64,000 nucleotides of DNA from Leptoclinus maculatus (Eukaryota > Chordata > Actinopteri > Perciformes > Stichaeidae), in the NCBI GenBank assembly GCA_032191485.1, contig JAVDOI010000003.1:24237371-24301370 (forward strand). Reading direction: 5' to 3'. Under the pieces are notes generated by a model. The model was not told where the DNA came from and searched no databases. It saw nothing but the letters and a program-made list of their open reading frames with translations. Shown here one piece after another: positions 33,201-44,034 of the stretch. A program made the translations under genes and the position numbers. Position 1 is the stretch's first letter; each line of letters starts with the position of its first letter.

Positions 33201-36200
33201 TTGGGATGTACAGTTATATGGAAGAGTATCCTTATCACAGATTCCCACACCCTTGTGTCATGAGGGTATTAAAGGCACATTGACGGCTGTAGTATTAATC
33301 TGAGCAGCAAGCGAGGGTGCCAGCGTTACGCAACTGGTGGCCCAGCAAAGCTGCTACCTGGAAGAGGGGACGTCAACTCGTGCCCAGTTCCAGCTGTCGG
33401 CAGAGTGTCCTCCCTACTCGTACTCACACCATATGTCGCATATCACGAGCCAGATTCAAGCAAGGCTTGAGCTCCTGTTGACGCAACACCAGACACTGGA
33501 ACAGCAATGCTTCCAGCCCTCCCTGCAGCTGGATCACAAGAGGCCACATGCCAGAAACCAATCGGAGATGAACAGCACCGCAAGGACACAACAAACCTCT
33601 GCCCAGAGGAGGGACGTAGCTGTGAATGTTCCCTAAATTAGAGAGTCGGTTTTCTGTGCAACAATGTTCAAAATGTTGGCTTCAGATCGAGGCTGAAAAA
33701 CGGAGGTGTGTGTGTTCACACACATGAAATGTCCTGTGTGTGGTTTTGCCAGAAGATTTCCGTTTGCTATTTTCAGCTGACAGCATCAGCGAATTATTCC
33801 ACGTCAACGATCATCAGATGAGACCCACGAATGCGTCACAGAGATGCTCCGCATCATAATTCCTTGCTGGCCCTCGTAGCCCTCGGTAGCACGTCCAGTG
33901 TGGCCTGTTCTCAAATGGGGCATGAAGCGAGAGTGTTGCCAGCCAGTGTTTTCCCCCACAAAGCATGAACACCACAACACCGAGCATCAACATCACAGAG
34001 GAGCAAACACTATAAGTCAAAGTTAAAATGCTAAAAGCAGCCTGTTCATGGGAGCACGCAGCATGCAGAAGAGCCGTACTGATAGTTTCACGGTGCTGCT
34101 TTCCCGAGAGCTCGGCTAAACCCCAACGGCATCATTTAACACCACGTCGTACTATTTATAATGGAATTATCGTCAAGGCGACAACAAAAGCACACAAATT
34201 ATATGCATTTACACCGGGACCTGAACTTTATTAGCTACATGTGGGGGATTTATCCAGCTACTGCATTTTTCATCAGGCTAATTATTTGAGTCACTGCGTG
34301 TGTTTAGACTTTCGTTCATCCCTGTGGGTGAAATTAAGAAAGTTACACTTGTAGGCTACATAATGAACATTCATTTGAGAAAATACAGGATTTACATGTT
34401 AGGGAGGGACTATTATTTTGATGTGTACCAGCAGATGTTCAGGCATATTAAAGACATATTAAATTAGGCTATAGAGGAATATTTCCCTTGTGAAGGCAGT
34501 TTCCTGAGTTTTTCATCCTGTTTTTCTACTTTCTACTAAACTAATGAAACTTTCTGAGCCGGCATACAGCAAAAAAAAAATAAAGAAATAAAGGGCCAGT
34601 TCCCCCAAGCAGGGCTGGATTCATCCATTAGACGCCTGAGGAGAAAATGAGCTGTGGACCCCCCGATGGCCTCGTTCCTTCAAGTGCTCATTATGTACCG
34701 TGCACACCAGAAGACACTTGGCAGCTTCGTCATAATTTTCCGATAATACATCATAAATTACCCCAGATAGTACTGCTTCGCTAGAAGTTTGAAGTGTGTG
34801 AAATCAATTTGTGGTAATTTGATCAACAATTTATACAGAATATCTCATCTAGGGTCCATCTAGACAGAGCCTGAAGGCCCTTTTCATTTTTATTAAGACT
34901 GATTTAGTGGCACATATAGTACTCTCTAACAAATTAGTCAAATCACTACAAACCAACTTGCCCGTGAGGTCCAGGGTTTCAGAGCAGCCATGCAGGATAC
35001 TGTAGTTTTGGTTTTGTGTGTCCAGGTTTAAAGATATCCATCTTTGAGACTTCTGCTACCACAGTTTGCATCTGGTCGGGAACCTTTATTGCCTAATTTC
35101 CTGTCATGTCTACACTATCCACTATCTAATAAAAGCATCAAATACCCTAAAATATTATTTGAAAAACTGCTGCAGCCTTTAAAGAAATAGTTCAGTATTC
35201 AGTGTGTTTCGGTTCGTGATATTACAAGATCGATATCAATATTTAGGGCTCAGACATCTCTGAGACATTTTCCCTCTGCACCTGAACACATAAAACCAAA
35301 ACTATCTGAATGGATAGATTCCACTACAGGAAGCGAGAAAATGTCTGTGCATCTAATTCAATTTATATAATTATATGAACTCGCTAGTCACGTGATTCAT
35401 TAGTCAGTCATGTTATGTTATGTTATGTTATAGTACCTTATTACCCCACTAGAGAGCTGCGCTCCCTAAATTCTGGGTTACTTGTGGTTCCTAGAGTCTC
35501 AAAAAGTGGGATGGGAGCCGGAGCCTTCAGTTATCAAGATCCTCTTCTGTGGAACCAGCTTCCAGTTTCAGACATACTCACCTTTAAGAATAAGTTTAAG
35601 ACTTAGGGCTGGCTCAGGTTTATAGTTAGGGCTGGCTCAGGTGTATAGTTAGGGCTGGCTCAGGTTTATAGTTAGGGCTGGCTCAGGTTTATAGTTAGGG
35701 CTGGCTCAGGTGTATAGTTAGGGCTGGCTCAGGTGTATAGTTAGGGCTGGCTCAGGTGTATAGTTAGGGCTGGCTCAGGTTTATAGTTAGGGCTGGCTCA
35801 GGTGTATAGTTAGGGCTGGCTCAGGTTTATATTTAGGGCTGGCTCAGGTTTATAGTTAGGGCTGGCTCAGGTTTATATTTAGGGCTGGCTCAGGTTTATA
35901 GTTAGGGCTGGTTCAGGTGTATAGTTAGGGCTGGCTCAGGTGTATAGTTAGGGCTGGTTCAGGTGTATAGTTAGGGCTGGCTCAGGTGTATAGTTAGGGC
36001 TGGCTCAGGTTTATAGTTAGGGCTGGCTCAGGTTTATATAGAAAGAATTTGTTATTTCCCCTCTTTTCCTTTAAGGTTTACCGGATATATATAAACCTGT
36101 CAATCATCCTCATCACACACAACACAGCTGATCCTGAAATATAAATTAATCTTATAAAAGCTTTGACAGAAAGGAAAATATCTCCAATCACAGCTACACT

Positions 36201-39200
36201 TTATGTCATTTGTTGAATAACGCAGGCTGAATTGTCCTCGCGTAATTTCAACACGTGTGTCCAGAATAGAGGGAGAAAAAACAACTTATCCATTCCCATT
36301 AATGATGCTGGACTGCTCCTCTTTTCATGGATTAGCAACTGTAAATCCACTGTTGGTTTATCCTGGCTGGATTAGACAGCATTAGACACTATATGCTGCA
36401 GCGGCTCGAAAGAAATTCAAGTGAAAGGATGCATTTGGTGTCGGGTCCTTCAGAATGCAGTGGGGGTGAAATGAGGGGAAAACACGCTGCTTCTTTAATG
36501 CAAATGTGACTAACGCGTGACGGATCCATCCACCTCATCAGATGTTTTCCTTTAAAACCCGAGGCAGACGGGAAAGGAGGAGCTCCATAAATAGATGTAA
36601 ACAATAAATCACAACTTGATGCGATGACAAATATTCCTCCCTTCAGCTTCCACAGTCAGAACCCGTCCAATTAGATCACTTCAGGTGCTTTTAAATCGGA
36701 TGACAGACACCTTATCAAGATTTGTTGCTCCACCTGCACACCATTGATAACATAAACATCACCGACAGTCGCTCTCGCAGTCATTGTGGAAGAATCTTAG
36801 CCAAACAATTAACATTTCTCCATTCAATATCTTCACAACAAAGTGGTTTATAGTGCACTTTTTGGACAATGAACTGACGCTGACACCCCACGTTGGCAGG
36901 AAGCGGCGTCGCTCTCTATAACCGGAAGGCGCCGCCGTGTAAGAGGCTTTCATTAGTAACACTGCAGTCGCTCCTTCTGGAGCCAGAAGGGAACCACATG
37001 GCAGTCTCACTGGGCGCTCACACCAGTCAGCTTTTGATGATGTTTGAATAAAACAATCCCATTCTTCTTCTTCTTCTGCTGCAGAAGAAGCTGCCTGCGT
37101 CGGCAAACAAAAGCTTTGAGACGCAGGGCAAAAAAACAACAAAGTGTTCCTCGCTCCCATCTGTGGCCGCGACTGGAGTCCCAGAGGAGCATGAAATTCA
37201 CTGTGGGACGTTTCATTTAGCTCGCCACCTCTTCCTGTGCTGAAACATGCTAAATACCAGAGAATAGGCCGCTTTGGTTCAACAAATAAGCTTCTTATTT
37301 TTAATTGCCTCCCCCAAATCTTAGCAGCAGCGTCGTTTTCGAGGACGCACACAGAGCCGACGTCGACTTTTGGCGTATGACTGAGTTACAGTTACTACAC
37401 AGGTACTCAAGTAACTCTTTTGAGTAAATTGTACTTGTCACTGTAGTTCTAATGTAGCAAGCTTACTTCACTCTTACTTGAGTAAATATAGAGAAAAATC
37501 ATTACTTTTCCTCCATTAGCTCTATCCATTGCACTTGTAACTTCCATACAATCTGACTTCTTTTTGCAGCCAAAGGAGTCGCCCCCTGGTGGCCATTAGA
37601 GGGAATGCAAGACACTTCTGCATTGGCCTTGTCAGAACCGGAGGTTGCTGCCTGGGTACTACTCTACTCGTCCTGTCTCTGTCAAAAAGGTTCCTGCGGA
37701 TCCTTTAAGTGTGTTTGAAACAATTCCACTTCATTATTTCATAAATTATTCGTTACTCAAGTGATTTTTTCAGTAAATATAATTTCTCAAGTAGCTATTT
37801 TGATGCCTAATTTTACTTCTACTTGAGTATTGGTAACTTTAGCGATTAGAAGTCCTTCTCTTTAGCCGCTACTGGCTGCAAATTTATCTGAATTGTTTAG
37901 ATGTGATGTTACTAATACTTTGCTGCGAAGTATATTTTGAAAAGACCGTATTCATGTAACAACGCACAAAAAATAAGGGAGTAACGTATCGCTGTATGAG
38001 GATACGTTGACCAAAACACCATCTAGTCCTTGGAGGCATGCAACACTTAAGCACAAATCAAAAACATGGCTCGTACAGTAACAGTACTTTTACTTGAGTA
38101 CATTTAAGTGGAAGATACAAACAACCAGAGGTGACAATTAATGGCCTCAGAGGGAAGAGGTTTCTCTAGAGGAGGACATCTGCTCAGCTCCGTGTCAGAA
38201 TGTATTTACAGTGCAGTAGATCCTGCTTTCTTTGTTTCCTCTATCTTGGGGCTCCACATGTCGTCTATTTCTGTGCTCTTTAGGTTTGTGAGCTGAACGG
38301 AAGAGATGAAGTGCAGGAAAAAATAAACCTGCTCTCTCCCAACTCAGCGCGGCATCAACATTCACTTCACACCACAGATTGTTTATAAAAAGTGGACGTA
38401 GTCGTCGTGACGTCACTCATTGGTTTGTGGACTGTCATTATGAAGCCTTGAGTTCGGCGATTTTGCCGTCGCCATCTTGGATTACGACCAACGCCATCTT
38501 GTTTTTTGTAACCAGTAAACAGAAGTGACCACATTTGGACTGCGGATGAGTGACGTAGAGATGTCGTATACGTCTCTGCTAGCGACCTGTCAATCACAGT
38601 AAGCCCCGCCCTAAAGCATACTCTGCTTTATGGTCCGTTTGACTCTAAATGGACCATAACTTACTAAATGAACATCATGCTGTATTGAAGAAGACTTGAA
38701 ACTAGAGATTGAGACCATAAACTCATGTTTACAATGTTTACTGAGGTAATAAATCAAGAGAGAAGTAGAGTCATTTTCTCATAGACTTCTATACAACCAG
38801 AAGAGTCGCCCCCTGGTGGACATTAGAGAGAATGCAAGTTTTAAGACACTTCCGCATCGGCTTCACTCGGCAGAACCGGAGGTTACCGCCTGCTTCACAC
38901 TCAGCTACAACAAAAAGGTGAACCCTACTCTCCTGTTGCTCTTCTTTAATTAAAGAAACAACAGCGAATAATTCTCACATTGCCACCGACATGATCGCAG
39001 CGGCAAAGTCCCCTAAAGCTCACAGAGCTCACCTGCGAAGGCGGGCCTCATGGTGAAGTCGTGGTCGTCTATGCGCAGAAGGTGGGTGGTCTTCACCTTT
39101 CGGGACTTGGTTCCATCCGACGCCTTCTTGGACAGAGGGCTGAGAGGAGAGCGGTGCCATTAGAGTTTCGTCACTGTAGTTATTTTTATCAAACAGTAAG

Positions 39201-40428
39201 GAAGTGGTGCATTTGTCGGGGGACTATTTTCAGCGGTGGATGAATCCACTTTTGGCGCTCTAGTGAGGACGGTGTGTGTGTGGGATTGAGTCAAATTGAG
39301 TGAGTGACAGTGAAGTGAGCCTCATTGATGTGTTTTTAATGGGGATCTTTGGCAAAGAGGAAGATATCAGCCTTTGTTAGTAAGATCTTATTATCTTCTT
39401 AGTATCCTTTTATGATCATTGATTAAATAAATTGAGAAAATAAATAGATATGCTTTAAATGCCGTAATAAGCACTTTTAATCATTTTCCAAGCAAAAAGC
39501 CCAACATTTTTGGGGGTTTTAGCTTCTCAAAAATGAACATTTGCTGTTTTTTTCTGAGTCTTCTATGATAGTAAATTAAATATCTTTGGGTTTTATTGGT
39601 TGGACACAAACATCCAATTTGAAAGAGCTCAACTTAAAGACAAAAGACCGAAAATGTAGACAAAACTATGACAGGAGAAAATATAGGAAGATTAATTCAT
39701 TAATTGGAAATTTGCAGCACTAATATGCGGGGGAAGACATTAAAGCCATGTTTTGTACAATAAATTGATGCACATTACATGAGGACAAAGCTACAGCTGC
39801 TGCTGAGGGATGTCTGATCCTTCTGACAGCAGTGTGACAGTTAGAATACAACCACTCAGCCTCTCCTGTCACCCTCAAGTATTCAATCCGAATAAAGATA
39901 ATGAAGAAAATACGGCAGGTCGAGGGAAGGATTTCATTTGCTGTAAACAGAAGTTTTGACAGGAAGGACAAGCGGGGTCTGCAGTGTTTGTTTTTTTTGG
40001 TTTCCACAAAATAAATGTGAAGGGTCCTTTTAGCCACAACGTGACTTTAGATTGAAAGGAAAAAAAGGTTTTGGCCATGTGCAGATTGCATGCTAATGTT
40101 CTGGACCTTCTTGGAAATCAGCAAACTGTTCGCTGTCAAACTCAAAGAAGTGTTAATTGGTCTGTTGCGCAGAGTTGCGCGTAAATGTGCGGCTGATAAA
40201 AGTGATGACCCTCGCTCTCCTGCAGGATATTTACACTATGATGATCTCCGAAAGGTCAGAGTTCAATCAACAACAAATAAAAAAAGGCTTCGTTATCGGT
40301 ACTTACGTGCCGGGCTTGTGGGTCTCCGCCGGCCCGGACCACCGCTTTCTCCTACTTTTGTGTCTCCGGCACTCCGCGAGCAGGATCAGACACAGCAGCA
40401 CGAGCAGGAACCTCGCGTAACCCGGCAT
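26906..40428 (-). CDS. gabrr2: gabrr2, GABA-A receptor rho-2 subunit (9 coding exons)
   Basis: Joined exons in transcript order: 40307-40428, 39033-39139, 32822-32889, 30959-31182, 30738-30820, 30009-30149, 28776-28928, 27311-27519, 26906-27220. They total 1422 nt, 473 residues; human GABRR2 is about 465. Cys-loop ligand-gated chloride channel subunit of the postsynaptic membrane, with rho homomers typical of retina. Visible parts: hydrophobic signal peptide, a DDHDFTMRPAF block, GABA-binding extracellular domain, the 15-residue Cys loop CNMDFSRFPLDSQTC, TM1 from YINFTLRR, TM2 after PARVSLG with ITTVLTMSTIITG, TM3 VDIYLWVSFVFVFL, a short cytoplasmic loop and TM4 near the C-terminus. Rho-2 rather than rho-1 is indicated by VFFVHSKRSF, RVFPDGHVLYS, PARVSLG, MMLDGTYSE and the basic RRKRWSG near the N-terminus. 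Whether gabrr2a or gabrr2b is unresolved. Confidence 0.96.
27311..27519 (-). CDS. gabrr2: gabrr2 coding exon 8 (TM2-TM3)
   Basis: 209 nt: ITTVLTMSTIITGVNASMPR (TM2 and linker), VDIYLWVSFVFVFLSVLEY (TM3) and the start of the cytoplasmic loop ending KLREKARQQ. Acceptor tgcttcag, donor gtacca. Confidence 0.96.
28545..28640 (-). repeat. dispersed fish repeat, reversed fragment
   Basis: gatgctatgctaagctaggctaacc followed by sequence resembling the reverse of the 5' half of the repeat at 8169 and 23466. Confidence 0.5.
28776..28928 (-). CDS. gabrr2: gabrr2 coding exon 7 (TM1 and start of TM2)
   Basis: 153 nt: WYNRLYINFTLRRHIFFFLL (TM1), LSWVSFWIDRRAVPARVSLG into the pore helix. Contains a potential glycosylation site NFT. 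Acceptor gtctccag, donor gtaaca. Confidence 0.96.
30009..30149 (-). CDS. gabrr2: gabrr2 coding exon 6 (binding-loop region)
   Basis: 141 nt: completes YAYTDEDLMLYW, then SLSQFLIQKFHT and SRLAFYSSTG, which contribute binding loops B and C in this family. Acceptor tccttcag, donor gtagac. Confidence 0.95.
30330..30708 (+). mobile_element. MITE family M1, copy in gabrr2 intron 5
   Basis: 5' truncated, 3' end intact: ends gactacgtccacttcttata then tacagtct, the inverse of the left end seen at 58968. Shares the core from ccataatttactaaatgaac to tctcatagacttctatacaa with the other copies. Lies about 180 nt past the exon 6 acceptor and just before the exon 5 donor. Confidence 0.8.
30738..30820 (-). 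CDS. gabrr2: gabrr2 coding exon 5 (Cys loop)
   Basis: 83 nt carrying the complete Cys loop CNMDFSRFPLDSQTC and TLELES. The residue just before the loop is Ala (VTVTAAC) where I recall Met in rho subunits (VTVTAMC). Acceptor cccacag follows an uninterrupted C run; donor gtaagt. Confidence 0.95.
30959..31182 (-). CDS. gabrr2: gabrr2 coding exon 4 (ligand-binding domain)
   Basis: 224 nt: DFTMTLYLRHYWKDERLAF through GHVLYSLR. Contains TLYLRHYW and VFFVHSKRSF and a potential N-glycosylation site NKS. Rho-2 type DVFFVHSKRSF rather than rho-1 DMFF. Donor gtgagg. Confidence 0.96.
31183..32821 (-). other. gabrr2 intron 3
   Basis: 1.6 kb with a short C run near 32359-32370; no further exon or recognised repeat. 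Confidence 0.45.
32822..32889 (-). CDS. gabrr2: gabrr2 coding exon 3 (68-nt exon)
   Basis: Encodes PAVPVGVDVQVESLDSISEV then DM, the invariant beta-strand segment of rho subunits (human has PAIPVGVDVQVESLDSISEV). Acceptor atctgcag, donor gtaagt. It is separated from exon 2 by the largest intron, about 6.1 kb. Confidence 0.95.
35408..35431. repeat. ATGTT tandem repeat
   Basis: Four to five copies of tatgt/atgtt just before the LINE fragment. Confidence 0.8.
35430..35606 (+). mobile_element. L2-like LINE 3' fragment (C-terminus of the ORF)
   Basis: Translates to LRSLNSGLLVVPRVSKSG and AGAFSYQDPLLWNQLP followed by ILTFKNKFKT. The pattern LVVPRV, AFSYxAPLLWNxLP, FKxxLKT is the C-terminal tail of fish non-LTR retrotransposon ORFs (L2/CR1-like). 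Only the tail remains. Confidence 0.7.
35603..36039 (+). repeat. 23-bp minisatellite, about 19 copies
   Basis: Unit ttagggctggctcaggtttatag, with g/t alternation (ggtttat versus ggtgtat) and occasional ggttcag or atattt variants. 437 bp equals 19 units. Starts directly at the end of the LINE frame, with no unique spacers. Confidence 0.95.
37378..38112 (+). mobile_element. degenerate hAT-like repeat ('acttgagta' type), with nested MITE
   Basis: Multiple acttgagta/tactcaagta motifs (37404, 37478, 37753, 37824, 38091) in sequence of the kind I associate with fish hAT-derived repeats. A fragment of MITE M1 interrupts it at 37541-37659. Confidence 0.5.
37541..37659 (+). mobile_element. MITE family M1, fragment
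   Basis: cttccatacaatctgacttc, ggagtcgccccctggtggcc and gaatgcaagacacttctgca match the 3' half of the copies at 38375 and 43197. Confidence 0.7.
38375..38893 (+). mobile_element. MITE family M1, longest copy
   Basis: Begins with the left terminal repeat (agtggacgtagtcgtcgtga then cgtcac), runs through gccgtcgccatcttgg and the core, and continues to ggcagaaccggaggttaccg. The right terminal repeat is missing. Located just beyond the exon 2 donor of gabrr2. Confidence 0.8.
39033..39139 (-). CDS. gabrr2: gabrr2 coding exon 2 (N-terminal extracellular segment)
   Basis: 107 nt, entering in phase 2 and leaving in phase 1. Encodes a basic stretch followed by LLRIDDHDFTMRPAFAG, a rho-family hallmark. 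Acceptor tctcag, donor gtgagc. Confidence 0.93.
39140..40306 (-). other. gabrr2 intron 1
   Basis: 1.2 kb, AT-rich; no exon or known repeat recognised. Confidence 0.5.
40307..40428 (-). CDS. gabrr2: gabrr2 coding exon 1 (signal peptide)
   Basis: Start at 40428 gives MPGYARFLLVLLCLILLAEC, which parallels the human rho-2 leader beginning MPYFTRL, then a basic RRHKSRRKRWSG. Donor gtaagt. An in-frame ATG 24 codons upstream (40500) is open but would place a polar extension before the signal peptide. Confidence 0.9.
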
Positions 40429-40556
40429 GATGAGTTCAAAAGTCCTTTGGTTCGCGTGCAGGACGCACTGTGCACGGTACCATCTTCCTGTCGGAGGCAA
40501 AAGGAGGGAGGAAGAGTGTGAGGGAGACTGTGATTGAACAAGTGCGCCGGGTGCTT

Positions 40557-40558
<2 letters not shown>

Positions 40559-40628
<70 letters not shown>
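40559..40628. repeat. GA microsatellite upstream of gabrr2 start
   Basis: 70 nt of (GA)n with one interruption, about 130 nt upstream of the gabrr2 ATG, so in the proximal promoter or 5' UTR. GA tracts are frequent in promoters; any regulatory role here is inference. Confidence 0.9.
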
Positions 40629-40632
<4 letters not shown>

Positions 40633-41082
40633 GTGGAGTCTGATTGGTCTTCAGCCTCCAGAGCGGCTGTTTTTTCTATGGCTCAGGCGCGCGCGCAGCA
40701 TCAGCACCACATGCAGCGCGATGCGAAAAATAAAACATGCCCCCCCCCCCCCTGATGAGTCGTTAGAGGCAGAGACACTGCTGAGACAAGGCAGAACATG
40801 AAGTCTCAAATTCCTGCTGCAGCTTCTTCTTTTTTGATTTTCACAGACCATCATATTATAAAACGTATCACTTGATCTGATATTATTGATAAAGAAACTG
40901 CATGAAAATGTAAACTGATTAAACCTCACTCTGGAGTCTGGAACATTTGATCCTTGTTTGCAGTGGAGGACGGCATGACCTAAAGACTTCCTCTCAAGCG
41001 TGTAAACGTCCACATCTGTTTAATTTCACCCTAACCGCCCGGAGTCTGGAGAGAGAAGTTTTCAGAAGATGTGAAACAGCTT

Positions 41083-41270
41083 TAGAAAATCTCGCATTCT
41101 GCTGCAGCAAACTGCATAATATTTTGGGTTCCCAGTTATGGCTGCATGCTAAAGGATCTCTTGTGGTTGTTGTGGTGACTCACGCTTTCTTCAAACACCT
41201 TTAACTACCTGTTTTATTCAGCCATTGATTGCCTGCTGACTCCTGACTTACTGCCCTTAACCGACACCCG
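41083..41270 (+). repeat. dispersed repeat, copy 2 of 2
   Basis: Counterpart of 12929-13110: gcattctgctgcagcaaact, ggctgcatgct and ctgctgactcctgacttact in the same order. Confidence 0.75.
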
Positions 41271-43196
41271 GTGTGTTTGGCTAACGGCTAACGGTACCAC
41301 CAGTTCAGACACTGCTGCATACCTAACAGCTCACTTTGATTGTTTAAGACGTTGTGTTTGGCTCACGGCTAACACAACTACCTGTACACTATTCTGCGCA
41401 ACTAAACAGCTGCTACGTGGGCAGACAGCTTGAGGAGTTCAATTCAGGTTTCTTTGCAAGATCGTAAGACGTCTTTCATACGATGACTTCGAGTCGATTG
41501 CATGCATACATTGCTGCTTGTTTTTTGAGTTTGAAATACATGTGTAAAGACGAGGAGTTAGCCAACTGTGGTCGTATTGATTCAATCACACATCGCAGCA
41601 GTGGTCGTTGCAGACTCACCTGGAGGACATCTGCACCTTTCTAGTTTTATACGGGTTGCCTACTAAAACTGCCAAATCCACTTTCCTCTGGACTGGAGAA
41701 CAGCAGCTGCCAACTGCACCATTTCCCTTGAACGCCTACAGTTCCTTGATGATTCTTTTTTAAAAGATGTTGATCTGATTGTTTTCTTCTTGACATCAAA
41801 CAGTCAAGCATTACAGTGTCGGCCCAGTGTCCTTACTTAAGCTCTCAACTTCAGTCCTTGTGGATGCCGAGGAACATTCTGTGCCGTCACTTCAAGTGTT
41901 TTTGATCTCAAGAGATTAAAAAGTATTATCCAGTCAAAACCATGTTGTATAAACGACTCTGCCCAGCCGGATGAATGCTGAGTACTCAACGACTGACAAG
42001 TCAGATTCCCTTCTCTTTAGAAAAGGTTGACACATAGGATTGAATGTTTCGGGCCTGACTAACAAGTCCAAGTCAAGTCTTAAGTCAGTCAAAAACAAGT
42101 CGGAGTCTATTGTGACTTCAGTAAAAGTTCAAAGTCTTCAAGCATTAAAATCCATGCTGTATTTTGAATGTTGCTAAAAATAAGATAAAAACTACAGAGA
42201 CAGAACTGTCCTTCCAAGAAGTCAGACTGCTACGACTACCTCTGAGCTATTTGTATGCTGCTGTGCAGATAATTAATGTAATTTGGTTCCTAGTTCCTCT
42301 GAGTCTCATCAGGGTGATAAAGCCCTACTCAAAGTATATTAAAAAACAAAAGAGCGTAAACGTTAGACAGTGTTTGGGCCTATTTATACGAGCAGGGGGG
42401 GAATAAAATGATGCATACATCTTCAGAGAATGAAAGCCAAACGAGAGATGAATGCACAGTGAATGCCATAAAACAGCAGGAGAGGAAAGATAGAAGTGAA
42501 CAGGATCACAGTGACCACAGAAAAAATGACTTTCTGATTCAAATAAAGTATAAAAATCTGTTGTAGGCGGTGAAGCAGAATCAGACGGTGAGTCATGCTC
42601 GTTGTGGAGAGTACACACGGAAGGTTGTCTGAACTCGTCGTGTTTACTGGCGCTAATAATCCCTAAAATGTTAAAGTGGTGAGAACAGTTCAAAGTGCTC
42701 CGGCCTCGTGCTGCGCTTCACCAAACGCGTGGTGTTTTAGCCGATCCTGGATCAGTCGGCTCCTTCGCTTCACAGGACTGCTGGACAATCGTTACGCTGT
42801 GGGCGCCGCTTCGGTGGCGACACGACGACCGGTGCAAGCAGCGCTGTGACAGTTTTTATATGTTCCCGACCCTCAGATGGTGTGTTTTTGCTTTTGCACC
42901 CAGATATTTCATTGAAACGAGGAAGCACGAAGCAGCTCGTTGGTGTTTTCTGGTGGATCCTGTGTCTTAAACGCCTGGAGCAAAGTCACTTCGCTAGCAA
43001 TTTGGTGATTTCTGTTAACAAAAGCGAATTAAATACAGAATATATTCAGCAATTCTGAACATCTTAAGTAAACAATTGCAGTTAAACACTCTCCAACCAT
43101 TTCAATTGGCTTTAAAGTTAAAGTGTAATGTGATTATAGGAGGTGTTAAATCATATCCTGTGACCACCTTAAAAGAGCACGATGCAGATGGTTCCC

Positions 43197-43430
43197 TCGA
43201 CCATAGTTTACTAAATGAACATCATGCTGTATTGAAGAAGACTTGAAACTAGAGATTGAGACCATAAACTCATGTTTACAATGTTTACTGAGGTAATAAA
43301 TCAAGAGAGAAGTAGAGTCATTTTCTCATAGACTTCTATAGAACCAGAGGAGTCGCCCCCTGGTGGACAGTAGAGAGAATGCAGCTTTAAGACGCTTCCG
43401 CATCGGTTTCACTCGGCAGAACTCAGAAGC
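43197..43430 (+). mobile_element. MITE family M1, internal fragment
   Basis: From ccatagtttactaaatgaac to ttcactcggcagaactc; both termini are missing. Confidence 0.8.
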
Positions 43431-43827
43431 ACGAAACAGTTTAGCTTTCACTTTGATGAATTAGGCTTCGCTCAGTTTGATGCAAGGCACCTGACATCAA
43501 AAGGGCGTTAAGCAACTCGCTATGAAAAATAATAAAGTAGCCGGCTGGAAATGTTTTAATCTCCGTCCATCCGGCCGACAGCCAGCGCTTATTAAAACAC
43601 AGAGGGCTCATCACTCCTCCGCTCCAATCTTTGTTAAACAACAGTGGCATTCCATCTTTTATTCTTGAAACGCACAGTGTTGTTATATCGTATTAATTAC
43701 AATGTGATCCGTTTACGACGTGAGATCAGGGCTCATCAGTAAGGATTGCCCGCTTGCCCGGGGTACATAAGTAAATCTAGTAACTCACGCGTTCGACCGT
43801 GACATTGTTGTATTCTCAGAGCTGACG

Positions 43828-44034
43828 ATGGAAGACGCTAAGTCGTCTCACTCCCGTCTCAGTTCTGTTGAGAGTTGCACGCGCACGGAACCAACGGAAC
43901 GCGAGAACATGTCGGCGGGTAAAGACAAAGCATTTCAGTTATCCTGGAAGTTATCCTGGGAGTTTAGTTGTGTGGCGTGTGAGGATGTGTGTGAAACTAT
44001 ACAATTAATTCACTCAAATAAAGAATAAACACGA
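43828..44034 (+). other. small ORF followed by AATAAA, unknown
   Basis: 66 codons starting MEDAKSSHSRLSSVESC and ending IHSNKE, with AATAAA partly overlapping the stop region (about 44021-44034). No family recognised. It may be a transposon remnant or chance; no splice partners found. Confidence 0.2.

Larger units (their letters stand above)
32890..39032 (-). other. gabrr2 intron 2 (largest intron)
   Basis: 6.1 kb. Contains an L2-like LINE tail with a minisatellite (35415-36039), a hAT-like 'acttgagta' repeat with an insertion (37378-38112), and two MITE M1 copies. Long chance ORFs at 33337-33636 (+) and 36759-37352 (-) show no family signature. Confidence 0.5.

Noticed and set aside
33337..33636. 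99-codon Gln/Ser-rich ORF on the + strand within gabrr2 intron 2
   Set aside because: Antisense to gabrr2, no domain, no upstream promoter or polyadenylation signal noted.
35603..36039. Possible CRISPR-like array from regularly spaced repeats
   Set aside because: The 23-bp units are directly contiguous without unique spacers, and the DNA is a vertebrate intron; it is a minisatellite.
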